Below, one piece after another: positions 26,958 to 34,650 of a stretch of 64,000 bases of DNA. The stretch's first letter is position 1. Each line of letters begins with the position of its first letter. Both the position numbers and the translations under genes were made by a program. The DNA is from DAISVY01 sp036826635 (GTDB lineage Bacteria; Zixibacteria; MSB-5A5; GN15; FEB-12): the NCBI GenBank assembly GCA_036826635.1, contig DAISVY010000007.1, forward strand, positions 141,136-205,135. Direction: 5' to 3'. The notes below the pieces were generated by a model that was given only the letters and a program-made list of their open reading frames with translations, did not search any database and was not told the origin of the DNA.

Positions 26958-27737
26958 CTAATTTCCCGGTCCGTCTTCGAGCATTTTTAGGAACTGTCCG
27001 GCGTTGGTTGCCGCCTGACCCTCGTGGCAATTGTTGAAGAAGACGTAAGCGGTTTTCACTTTCTTTTTGAGCTTGTCGATTTTCTCTTTCCAGTATTCCA
27101 GTTCTTCTTCCGAGTAATTGTAGTCGTACCGAAGAGCACCGCCCTCCCACCAGTGTTCCGTATTGCGGCCATGGAGGCGCACATAGGCGGTGTCTGTAGT
27201 GGCGAAACAGTCCGGTTTCAGAAGTCCTCTCAGTTGTGGTTCGTCCACCGAGACGTAACCGATGCCTTCTCCATTCAGTCGGTCGTACATCGTCCGATTG
27301 ACCCAGCCCGCGTGGCGAAACTCGGCGTACAGCGGATGCGGGGCCACGGCGTCCCGGCAACGGCTGACGTGATCGAGCGACAGGGACGAGAACTTGAAGG
27401 AATACGGAAACTGGGCAAGGCAACCGGCCAGTTTACCGGATTCGGCGAGCGGGGCCAGGGCTTTCCGAAAAGTGCCGGTATCGTCGTTCATATGTTCCCG
27501 ATGGTGAGTGAACGACTGCGGCACCTTGACCATGAAATCGAACCCCTCGGGAGCTTTTTCGACCATGTTCTCAAATACCCGGGGAGGCGGAATACGGTAA
27601 TATGTCGAGTTTATCTCGACGGTGGGAAAATGCCGGACATAATAATCGAGCATCTTTCCTTTTCCCGTTTCCGTCGGATAGAACCGGCCGCGCCAGTCTT
27701 CGAAGCTATAGCCGGAAGTCCCGACCCTTACATTCAC
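26958..27737 (-). CDS. DUF72 domain-containing protein (YecE-like)
   Basis: This is a TIM-barrel-like family of unknown function. Recognisable parts are VGTSGYSFEDWRGRFYP, VEINSTYYRIP, FDFMVKVPQSFTH, YAEFRHAGW and a C-terminal VFFNNCHEGQAATNA. The GTG at 27737 is chosen because AGAGGA (27745-27750) sits seven bases ahead and the resulting 259-residue protein begins as family members do. An ATG at 27815 in frame would add a poorly conserved 26-residue tail across an imperfect palindrome. No signal peptide is present. Function and partners are unknown. Confidence 0.88.
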   Translation of the reverse strand: MNVRVGTSGYSFEDWRGRFYPTETGKGKMLDYYVRHFPTVEINSTYYRIPPPRVFENMVEKAPEGFDFMVKVPQSFTHHREHMNDDTGTFRKALAPLAESGKLAGCLAQFPYSFKFSSLSLDHVSRCRDAVAPHPLYAEFRHAGWVNRTMYDRLNGEGIGYVSVDEPQLRGLLKPDCFATTDTAYVRLHGRNTEHWWEGGALRYDYNYSEEELEYWKEKIDKLKKKVKTAYVFFNNCHEGQAATNAGQFLKMLEDGPGN

Positions 27738-27795
27738 TTCCGTGTCCTCTGTCTTTCCGTATCCGAGGGGTATATTCGTTTTTTTACTATACTCC

Positions 27796-27813
27796 GAATA
27801 CGTATATGTATTC
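27796..27813. promoter_or_regulatory. Imperfect palindrome upstream of the DUF72 gene
   Basis: GAATACGTA directly followed by TATGTATTC forms an inverted repeat with one mismatch pair, 59 bases before the proposed GTG. A TATAGT element near it on the minus strand could be a -10 box. It may be an operator; this is only a structural observation. Confidence 0.35.
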
Positions 27814-27854
27814 ATCCGGTTTCAATGGTTTGTCGTGCGAAAATTCGGTGGCCG

Positions 27855-27971
27855 TTACTTTTTAAGATTCTGAAACCGCACCAGGCCGCATTTCGGACAG
27901 ACCCACTTGCGCTGCTTATGAAACGTGCGCCGCATCTCTTTCATGGGAGTTTTGCACCGCGGGCATATCAT
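27855..27971 (-). CDS. 38-residue zinc ribbon protein
   Basis: Reading the minus strand from ATG 27971 gives 38 residues starting MICPRCKTPM and containing a second WVCPKCG pair, i.e. two CxxC knuckles separated by 29 residues, with a basic middle and tail (RRTFHKQRK, QNLKK). This is a minimal zinc ribbon. It begins 13 bases after the stop of the preceding membrane protein gene, so it is probably the last gene of the coupled operon. It might bind nucleic acid or a partner protein; no function is assigned. Reading frame, cysteine spacing and position support it as a real gene despite its size. Confidence 0.65.
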   Translation of the reverse strand: MICPRCKTPMKEMRRTFHKQRKWVCPKCGLVRFQNLKK

Positions 27972-27984
27972 GCGAAGTCCCGTA

Positions 27985-28599
27985 TCAGTTGGTCAACCGA
28001 AGGAAGTCGGTGAGCAAAAACTCCACCCGACCTATGAACGTTGACATGCGCGACATGACCGTATAACCAAACGTGGTCCCGAAGAATATCATCAGGAACC
28101 AGGTGCCGATTCTGGCCGATTGTCCCAATGCGCCCTGATGCTCTCGGCTGAAATAAAAATACGAAAGCGTACACAGAACGCCGAAGACCACTATAATGCC
28201 GGAAAGAACCCCTCCGACAGAATCAGCTCCTACCGCCGAGGCCGTGGCCGACATCTGGGCCAGGGTGCGGGCGCCCAGCATGGCCGGTATGGCCACCCCC
28301 GCCCCGGAACCGATCAGCACGGCGATGGGGAACCGCGAAAGCACCGTCGTGCTCTTATGAAACCGTCCGAACATCATCAATCCCAAAGCCAGCGGAACAA
28401 GAAGAGCCAGACGTCCTTGTTCGAACAGGGGATGAAAAAGCAAACCCATCAGGCTGTTGGTCCAGGTAATGACCAGGAAATAGCCTATCGAAACCCCGAT
28501 CAGCAGCGACTCGGCCATTTTGTATATCGGGTTGTCCCGGTAAAGAAAGGTAAAAATGGCCAGAGTGAGGAGCCCCGCTACCAGAGTAGAGATATCCAT
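27985..28599 (-). CDS. Polytopic membrane protein of unknown function (operon gene 4)
   Basis: The predicted 204 residues from ATG 28599 contain about six hydrophobic segments, including VAGLLTLAIFTFLY, GVSIGYFLVITWT, LALLVPLALGLMMFG and VLIGSGAGVAIPAMLG. A further two lie in the C-terminal half (about 125-180). A short polar tail ends in a small helix. GGGGAGAG precedes the start, whose A overlaps the stop of the upstream gene (TGATG). No catalytic motif is recognised. It appears to be the fourth member of a coupled operon and could form a complex with the other three membrane proteins. Confidence 0.8.
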   Translation of the reverse strand: MDISTLVAGLLTLAIFTFLYRDNPIYKMAESLLIGVSIGYFLVITWTNSLMGLLFHPLFEQGRLALLVPLALGLMMFGRFHKSTTVLSRFPIAVLIGSGAGVAIPAMLGARTLAQMSATASAVGADSVGGVLSGIIVVFGVLCTLSYFYFSREHQGALGQSARIGTWFLMIFFGTTFGYTVMSRMSTFIGRVEFLLTDFLRLTN

Positions 28600-29408
28600 C
28601 AATTATCTCTCCCCTTTCGCCGGTTTCTGAAATAGACCACGTTCCCGATAATGATCAGCAGTATTACATATAAGTGTGCGCTGGTCTGGGCCAGCATACC
28701 TCGTGCGCCGCTGCCTCCGCTCCCGATCAGTTTTTCATACTCGGCGGCTCCGCGCAACCCTCCCACCATGGCGTGAAGTTGTCCGGAAGCGATATACGGG
28801 TCGTAGGTCGTGACCATGGCCGCGGTTACGAAAGCCGCCACGGGGACATGATAGCGGCCGTTTCCATACTCTATCCAGTGGGTTGTCATAGAACCGTCGG
28901 CTACGGATATTACCCCGGCGATATCATCATATGTGTTTACGCCGTTTAGCAGGGGAAATTCTGCAACCGGCCGGCCGAGGTAATCCTCGGGGAAAGTGCC
29001 CGGGATCGATTCTCCCATGGATAGAATGGCCGCGATATACTGCGGTTTGAAACCGAGATAAACATAATCGACGCCATATTCTTTGCCGTACTCCGCGGCC
29101 GTTTGTCGCATCAAACCATAACCGATCCCGGTGCCCTCGGCCAGCAGGGCAATGCCTACCAGTTTGTGATTTCGGGCAAAGGCGTGCCGAAGCAGAGCCA
29201 TAGCCAGGGGGCGTATTTCCGGAAGTGACGACGCTTCATGATCGAATGAGACGATCAAAGTCGAACCTTCCGGCAAAGCTTCGATATACTCGTGCATTCG
29301 TCTGGTTTCGGGCGAGGGGGTCAGTTTCGGTTGCACGTTCAGCAGCATGGCGAGTATTACCACCACGGCAAGGCCGATAAACGCGTAGTGTCGGGATTCG
29401 AGTTTCAC
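28599..29408 (-). CDS. Membrane-flanked alpha/beta protein of unknown function (operon gene 3)
   Basis: This 269-residue protein starts with GTG 29408, overlapping the previous stop by four bases (GTGA), after GGGAGG. A transmembrane segment (about 8-24) is followed by some 200 soluble residues with Rossmann-like alternation (STLIVSFDH, KLVGIALLAEG, VDYVYLGFKP). A second transmembrane segment follows (about 243-260), with a basic cytoplasmic end. The segment before the second membrane helix (YIASGQLHAMVGGLRGA) resembles the equivalent part of the 270-residue protein two genes upstream, suggesting the two are distant paralogues that pair. I know no function. Confidence 0.8.
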   Translation of the reverse strand: MKLESRHYAFIGLAVVVILAMLLNVQPKLTPSPETRRMHEYIEALPEGSTLIVSFDHEASSLPEIRPLAMALLRHAFARNHKLVGIALLAEGTGIGYGLMRQTAAEYGKEYGVDYVYLGFKPQYIAAILSMGESIPGTFPEDYLGRPVAEFPLLNGVNTYDDIAGVISVADGSMTTHWIEYGNGRYHVPVAAFVTAAMVTTYDPYIASGQLHAMVGGLRGAAEYEKLIGSGGSGARGMLAQTSAHLYVILLIIIGNVVYFRNRRKGRDN

Positions 29409-30031
29409 TTGCTGTCGCCTCCCAACCAGGTTCGTTCAATGCCGACGATGACACGCAGGGAGGTCGTCAGCGAGCCCAGCCCTATGCCGATCAGAATAGC
29501 CCGACGGGCTGACATGGACGGATTGTTGCGTACCCAGTCCGCGACGGCCGGCAGGTATTCGGAAAGTGTACCGCCCAAATCACAGCGGCTGAGAAGAGTC
29601 AGCAAAGCCGACACCAGCAGCACGGCGGCCGGGACCGAGCGAGCGCGAAACCCGCGATATGATGCTGAGGCCACAAAGAAAGCCAGCAACGCAAACACGG
29701 TGGACTGCATCGGGACCTGAACGTTCTCAAATACCCACATGAACGGCGTACCGCCTTTGATGCCCCATATCACGGCCAGCACCGGCATGGCCACCAGACC
29801 GATCAGAGAAACCGCACGGTAAGGACGATCTTCACCGCGCTCGATAGATTTCAGATTGACCTTGATGAAGCTGACCACCCCCACCAGCAACGTGAAAGCG
29901 AAAATTATCTGCCAGTATTCGACCAGGACAAACTGGTTGATCGATCCGGCTTTGGGATGGCTGGTGAAATACAGAACAAACAACAGCAGGCCGAACAGAC
30001 CGCAGACAAGTTGCGGAAGACGTCTTCTCAT
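29405..30031 (-). CDS. Polytopic membrane protein of unknown function (operon gene 2)
   Basis: From ATG 30031, which overlaps the upstream stop (ATGA), the protein has 208 residues with about five hydrophobic segments, among them LVCGLFGLLLFVLYF, IIFAFTLLVGVVSFI, LIGLVAMPVLAVIW, STVFALLAFFVASAS and AAVLLVSALLTLLS. The C-terminal 55 residues are amphipathic, containing LPAVADWVRNN and a glycine-rich IGIGLGSLTTSLR hairpin-like stretch. GTG 30043 is an alternative start. No family is recognised. Tight coupling to both neighbours suggests a stoichiometric subunit of a membrane complex. Confidence 0.8.
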   Translation of the reverse strand: MRRRLPQLVCGLFGLLLFVLYFTSHPKAGSINQFVLVEYWQIIFAFTLLVGVVSFIKVNLKSIERGEDRPYRAVSLIGLVAMPVLAVIWGIKGGTPFMWVFENVQVPMQSTVFALLAFFVASASYRGFRARSVPAAVLLVSALLTLLSRCDLGGTLSEYLPAVADWVRNNPSMSARRAILIGIGLGSLTTSLRVIVGIERTWLGGDSK

Positions 30032-30840
30032 CTGAAGTCCCACCAGGTTGAGCCACCGTCCAGAACCGCCCAGACGGAAGCCACGACGATGAATACCGCT
30101 ATTATAAGTTTCAGGATGTCCTGAGCACGCACCGACGCCAGGATGGATCGATCACCTGAAAGATAACCGGAGGCCGCAAACAACTCCTCCCCTATCAGGG
30201 TATAGTCACAGGCTACGATAAAAAACGACAACTGGATAGTCGAGTCGGTACCCGCGATCTGGATAGCCCCGACCGTGTTACCGGTCTCGGCCAGTATCAG
30301 CGATTCGGCTTCGAATGTTCCCAACAGGAATATCGACGCCGGTTTCAAGCGAGAGATCAGTCCGTCGACGGCTGCGGCGTAACCGAACTGTGAAGAACTG
30401 ACATAGCGGATATTGTCGGGCTGGAAACGATCCGGATACCCGGCCCGGGTACAGCTTTCCCGCACCACCTCCTGGGCGACCGATTGAATGACCGGATCGT
30501 GAGTGGGATAAATCAGCGGGCAGTCGTAAGCGGCCGTCATGGTGGCGACCTGACTCAATATGTTCATAGACGCGATAGTGGTCGGCCGCTGGATATCCCC
30601 ACCCCAACCGGGCGTGTACAAAATGGGCCGAGCCATCTCGGTGGCCCGACCGATTGCTTCTTCAACCGCTTTCAGTCCGGCAATACGACGCATCCGAAAC
30701 CGTTCCCGACTTTTCCGATGATACGTCGTATAAAGCACGACGGCAATCGAGATTACGGCACACACCAAAACCGGCAGTCGGGACTGATCGATCCACCCGG
30801 TGGCGGAGTCGTGTACCGTTATGAGGAGCAATACCCACAT
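30028..30840 (-). CDS. DUF6754-like membrane protein of unknown function (operon gene 1)
   Basis: This protein of 270 residues has an N-terminal transmembrane segment (about 22-40) and a basic linker (YHRKSRERFRMRR). A conserved alpha/beta domain follows, with AVEEAIGRATEMARPILY, PGWGGDI, DCPLIYPTHDPV, SQFGYAAAVDG, GTFEAESLILAETGN and GEELFAASGYLSGD, then a C-terminal membrane segment (about 243-262). The pattern matches what I remember as the DUF6754 family, widespread in Chloroflexota and other phyla and of unknown function. It opens a minus-strand operon and is divergent from a sugar importer. The start ATG 30840 lacks a strong ribosome-binding site. Confidence 0.82.
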   Translation of the reverse strand: MWVLLLITVHDSATGWIDQSRLPVLVCAVISIAVVLYTTYHRKSRERFRMRRIAGLKAVEEAIGRATEMARPILYTPGWGGDIQRPTTIASMNILSQVATMTAAYDCPLIYPTHDPVIQSVAQEVVRESCTRAGYPDRFQPDNIRYVSSSQFGYAAAVDGLISRLKPASIFLLGTFEAESLILAETGNTVGAIQIAGTDSTIQLSFFIVACDYTLIGEELFAASGYLSGDRSILASVRAQDILKLIIAVFIVVASVWAVLDGGSTWWDFR

Positions 30841-30891
30841 GAACTCTAATCATGCTCGGTGGTACGTGTCTATCAACTAAAAGATTTAATG

Positions 30892-30919
30892 TTGACCGTT
30901 TTTGGCCGGTCGGTATATT
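30892..30919 (+). promoter_or_regulatory. Promoter of the ABC sugar importer operon
   Basis: TTGACC (30892-30897), a 16-base spacer and TATATT (30914-30919) resemble a strong housekeeping promoter, with about 20 bases of leader before ATG 30946. An inverted repeat GACCG...CGGTC (30894-30911) overlaps the -35 box and spacer and could bind a repressor. Confidence 0.6.
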
Positions 30920-30945
30920 TCGACACTAAAGTCAAGCGAGGGAAT

Positions 30946-32175
30946 ATGCGTTCTTTTCTGATTCTGTTGGTTCTGTTTAGTCTGGGTGCGGCGGCATCCG
31001 TGGTGGCTGACACTACTATTGAATGGTGGCAGTTCTGGACTGATCCCGATGTCAAACCGACCGTGCAAGCCATCGTTAATGATTTCGAGGCGGCTAATCC
31101 CGATATCAAAGTGAAACTGACCGACATGACCTGGGCCAACGGTCACGAGAAAATTGCTATTGCCTTTGCTTCCGGATCGGCGCCTGACGTGGTGGAGTTG
31201 GGTTCGGACTGGATTGCTCAGTTTGCGGTCAACGGTCATCTGGCCGACCTTTCCGTCGATATGATAGCCGACAGCGGACATTCCGACGGCTGGAGTATGG
31301 CTTCGTACGATGATAAGGCCTATGCCCGGCCGTGGATTCTCGGCACCCGGGTACTGTTTATCAATCAGGATTTGATGAAAAGAGCCGGGCTGGGTGAGAA
31401 CTACCTGCCGATCACCTGGGACGATCTGTATGATGCCGCTCAGAAGGTCAACGATCTGGGACGACGCATTTACGGCTGGGGTTCGAACACCGCCGAAAAA
31501 CACCGGCTGTACAAGAAATTCCTCCCCTTCTTCTGGTCGGCCGGCGGGCAGATATTCAGTGACGACGGCAAGTACTGTGTGCTGTCTTCAATGGCCGGGA
31601 TTCACGCTCTCGAATTCTATCGCAAGCTGCACGATTCCTGCGGCTACGTGGCCGATCAACGCGGTATCGAAGATGCTTTTCTGGATGGCCGTATCGGATT
31701 TATCATTTCGGGTGACTGGTTGCTCAAACGCATAGAACTCGAAAAGCGCGACATCAACTTCTCCACTACATTGATCCCCGGTCGAACAGCAGGAACACGG
31801 CGTTTCCCCGGACGGTCATTTCTGGGTGGGGAATTTCTGGCCATCAACGCAGCTTCCGAAAACAAGGAAGCCGCACGCAAGTTTATAACATTCGTGACCT
31901 CGCCGGAAAACCAGCTTCGTTTTTGCAAAGCCAACCGAACCGCCACGCCTTCCAGCAAAATAGCTCAGCAGGACGAGTATTTCCAAAGCGATCCGAATCT
32001 TCAGGTATTCGTCATACAACTCATGCAGTCCGTACATCCGCCGGTTGATCCGCAATGGGTGAATATCGAAACCATAATCGAACGAGCGGTCGAGAAAGTG
32101 CTCTTCGAGGATGCCCCGATACCCTCGACACTGCGTGAGGCCCGAATGCAGATAACCGAACTCAGGAAACCATGA
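30946..32175 (+). CDS. Extracellular sugar-type solute-binding protein (ABC importer)
   Basis: The 409-residue protein from ATG 30946 has a cleavable signal peptide (MRSFLILLVLFSLGAAASVVA) without a lipobox Cys, so it is likely free in the periplasm. The TTIEWWQFWTDP start, a SGSAPDVVELGSDW segment and DGRIGFIISGDW are typical of family 1 solute-binding proteins for oligosaccharides or glycerol phosphate. Two permease genes follow with overlaps. No ATPase gene is nearby, so the system presumably uses a shared MsmK/UgpC-like ATPase encoded elsewhere. The specific sugar cannot be read from the sequence. Confidence 0.9.
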   Translation: MRSFLILLVLFSLGAAASVVADTTIEWWQFWTDPDVKPTVQAIVNDFEAANPDIKVKLTDMTWANGHEKIAIAFASGSAPDVVELGSDWIAQFAVNGHLADLSVDMIADSGHSDGWSMASYDDKAYARPWILGTRVLFINQDLMKRAGLGENYLPITWDDLYDAAQKVNDLGRRIYGWGSNTAEKHRLYKKFLPFFWSAGGQIFSDDGKYCVLSSMAGIHALEFYRKLHDSCGYVADQRGIEDAFLDGRIGFIISGDWLLKRIELEKRDINFSTTLIPGRTAGTRRFPGRSFLGGEFLAINAASENKEAARKFITFVTSPENQLRFCKANRTATPSSKIAQQDEYFQSDPNLQVFVIQLMQSVHPPVDPQWVNIETIIERAVEKVLFEDAPIPSTLREARMQITELRKP

Positions 32176-33044
32176 GGCACTCCGGCCGGGTCAGTCAGCT
32201 TCTGCTTACCGCCCCCTGGATCGTTACCTTTCTGTTTTTCTGGGCGTTTCCGGTTCTCTATTCGTTTTACATGGGCTTCACCGATTACCGCCTGCTGGTC
32301 GGTAATTACGAGTGGATCGGTTGGGAAAACTATCGCCGTTTGCTCAGCGATCCGGATTTTTTGAATTCGCTCAAGAATACGTTTGTTTTCGTGTTCGGGA
32401 CCATACCGATTACGACCGTCGCGGCGCTGGGTCTGGCTCTGCTGGTCAATCGTCAGTTCAAAGGTCGGGCTATTTTTCGCTCGGCTTTCTTCCTGCCGTC
32501 GATAACTTCCATGGTTGTGATAGCGCTGATATTCACCAACCTGTACCAGCGTGGCGGCTATATCGCATTTCTGGCCGGTCTGGCCGGGTTACAGGCGCCG
32601 ATCAACGGTTTCCTCTACGACAAAGCGACGGCTCTGTACGCCATTATGGGAATGGACATTTGGATGTCGGTGGGTTATTACATGCTCATTTTCCTGGCCG
32701 GGCTTAAAGCCATACCGGATGAGCTTTACGAAGCCGCCGAGGTTGCCGGGGCATCGTCGGGCCGGCAGTTTTTTTCCATTACTTTACCCCTGCTGCGCCC
32801 GGTGGCGCTGTTCATTCTCGTGATCAACTGTGTCAAGTCGTTTCAAGTGTTCGTTGAAATTTTCGTGATGACCAAGGGGAAGTTCGACACTTCGACGGCC
32901 GTTTATTTTATTTATGAAAAAGGTCTGACGACGGCTTTTCAGGTCGGTTATGCTTCGGCGGCGGCCTATGTTCTGTTCATCATTATCGCCGTGTTTTCCC
33001 TTATGCAGTTTGCTTTGTTGCGACGCCGGGGGCAGACATGGTAG
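32172..33044 (+). CDS. Sugar ABC transporter permease (MalF/UgpA-like)
   Basis: This 290-residue inner-membrane protein has about six transmembrane segments. The EAA loop that contacts the ATPase is visible (YEAAEVAGASSGRQFF followed by ITLPLLRP). The N-terminus (TAPWIVTFLFFWAFPVLYSFYMGFTDY) is typical. The ATG overlaps the binding-protein stop by four bases (ATGA), and the stop overlaps the next permease gene by seven. It forms the translocation pore with that second permease. Confidence 0.93.
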   Translation: MRHSGRVSQLLLTAPWIVTFLFFWAFPVLYSFYMGFTDYRLLVGNYEWIGWENYRRLLSDPDFLNSLKNTFVFVFGTIPITTVAALGLALLVNRQFKGRAIFRSAFFLPSITSMVVIALIFTNLYQRGGYIAFLAGLAGLQAPINGFLYDKATALYAIMGMDIWMSVGYYMLIFLAGLKAIPDELYEAAEVAGASSGRQFFSITLPLLRPVALFILVINCVKSFQVFVEIFVMTKGKFDTSTAVYFIYEKGLTTAFQVGYASAAAYVLFIIIAVFSLMQFALLRRRGQTW

Positions 33045-33865
33045 GACGAACCGGCTGGACAAAACAACTGTGGCGATATCTCACCCTCATCGTGATTTTC
33101 GTGGTGATGGTCTTCCCTCTTGTCTGGATGTTTCGAGTGGCCTTTATGAGGGCCGGTTCCGGTATTGCCTGGTCGGCTATGTTCACTGCGAACTGGACGT
33201 TGAGCAATTTCGGAGACCTGTTTTCCCGGGCTCATCTCGGGCGGGCTTTGTTCAACTCTGTTTTTGTGGGCGGCGTGGTCACACTGGGGAACATCCTGTT
33301 TTGTTTCATGGTGGCGTATGTTTTGGCTCGATACCGACATTTGGCTAATCGCCTTCTTTTCGCCAGTGTCGTCCTGGTGCTGATGATCCCGGTGCATATC
33401 GTTATTGTCCCGCTTTACCTGTTGTGTCTGCATGGTGGTCTGTATGACAGTTACTGGGCGTTGATTCTCCCCTGGCTGGTGAATCCCATCGGTATTTTTC
33501 TCGTCAAGCAATACATAGAGGGGGTACCGTCTTCGATGGAAGAAGCGGCGCGGGTGGACGGGGCCGGCGAATTACGAATCCTGTTTCGCATCGTTATGCC
33601 TCTGTGTAAACCGGCTCTGGCCGTGCTGGCTATTCAGGTGTTTTTCACTAACTGGAATTCTTTTCTCTTTCCCTTTATTCTCACCTCAAGCGATTCTCTT
33701 CGCACCCTTCCCGTTGCTCTGGCCCTGTACCAGGGCCATCAGGCTATTGACTGGCAGCACCTGATGGCCGGTTCGACGGTGGCGGTATTACCTGTTTTGA
33801 TTTTGTTCCTGCTCATGCAGCGGCAGATTGTTTCCGGGATAACGGCCGGGGCCGTGAAGCAGTAA
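33038..33865 (+). CDS. Sugar ABC transporter permease (MalG/UgpE-like)
   Basis: The protein has 275 residues with six predicted transmembrane segments. Its EAA motif reads MEEAARVDGAGELRILF with IVMPLCKPAL after it. FPLVWMFRVAFM near the start and FFTNWNSFLFPFILTSS near the end are typical of MalG-type subunits. It completes the importer core. The 108-base gap that follows holds a possible promoter (a TATAAA box near 33940) for the OmpA lipoprotein gene but no clear terminator. Confidence 0.93.
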   Translation: MVGRTGWTKQLWRYLTLIVIFVVMVFPLVWMFRVAFMRAGSGIAWSAMFTANWTLSNFGDLFSRAHLGRALFNSVFVGGVVTLGNILFCFMVAYVLARYRHLANRLLFASVVLVLMIPVHIVIVPLYLLCLHGGLYDSYWALILPWLVNPIGIFLVKQYIEGVPSSMEEAARVDGAGELRILFRIVMPLCKPALAVLAIQVFFTNWNSFLFPFILTSSDSLRTLPVALALYQGHQAIDWQHLMAGSTVAVLPVLILFLLMQRQIVSGITAGAVKQ

Positions 33866-33973
33866 AATACGAACCATTTTTTTGTTGCTTTGGTTTGCAA
33901 TCGACGGTAACATTGACGCCTAAGCAAGGGAAATAGTGTATAAAAGTCCGAATAGAACAGGAAAGGATACCAG

Positions 33974-34570
33974 ATGATGCACAAGTTTATCGTTGCCTCG
34001 CTGGCGGTAATGCTGCTGGCGGCGGGGTGTGGGGTGAACAAAACGTACGTAGCTGAGCAGATATCGGCTTCGGAAGCGCGCACTTCCGGCCAGATTTCCG
34101 CCGTTCAAGACAAGACTGACGCCAATGCGGCGGAAGTTGCCAAGCTACAGGCGTTGGCCAAACAGATTGGTGACAAAGCCGATCTGGCCATCAACAAGGC
34201 GGCCGGGTTCGAGAACTACCAGATTATCTGGTCGGGTGAGGTTAATTTCGATTTTGACAGCTATGTCATAGATGACGTGGCGGCTTCGATTCTCGATGAA
34301 GCCGGAGGAAAAATGGAAGCTCACCCGGGTTCGGTCGTGGAAATCGTCGGTTATACCGATGCTACCGGTTCGGCCAAGTACAATCTGCTGATGGGTGAGA
34401 AACGGTCCAGTTCGGTCAAGCGCTATCTGGCCGATCATTTCGGTATTTCTCTCTACCGGATGTTTATTTTGTCGTACGGTGAGGAAAAACCGATTGCGAT
34501 GCCCGATGAGAAGTACGCCGCTTCCAAAAACCGCCGGGCCACTCTGACTATCTGGGGTCAGCTTCAGTAG
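33974..34570 (+). CDS. OmpA-family (Pal-like) lipoprotein
   Basis: This 198-residue protein has a lipoprotein signal peptide ending in the lipobox LLAAGC (Cys near residue 19). An Ala-rich predicted coiled coil (about 30-70) follows, then a C-terminal OmpA peptidoglycan-binding domain. The latter shows VNFDFDSYVID, VEIVGYTDATGSAKYNLLMG and KRSSSVKRYL, and the final NRRATLTIWG. It should anchor the outer membrane to peptidoglycan. A strong intrinsic terminator follows directly, so it is probably transcribed alone. Confidence 0.92.
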   Translation: MMHKFIVASLAVMLLAAGCGVNKTYVAEQISASEARTSGQISAVQDKTDANAAEVAKLQALAKQIGDKADLAINKAAGFENYQIIWSGEVNFDFDSYVIDDVAASILDEAGGKMEAHPGSVVEIVGYTDATGSAKYNLLMGEKRSSSVKRYLADHFGISLYRMFILSYGEEKPIAMPDEKYAASKNRRATLTIWGQLQ

Positions 34571-34593
34571 AACAGAGCAACTGCGAAAACGAC

Positions 34594-34629
34594 AGAAAGC
34601 GGGACATTTGTTCCGCTTTCTTTTTTTTT
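34594..34629 (+). terminator. Intrinsic terminator of the OmpA lipoprotein gene
   Basis: AGAAAGCGGGAC (34594-34605), loop ATTT and GTTCCGCTTTCT (34610-34621) form a 12-bp stem with one wobble, running into about ten T residues. It is the clearest terminator in the window. Confidence 0.95.
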
Positions 34630-34650
34630 GCCTCTATGGGTTAATCACCG

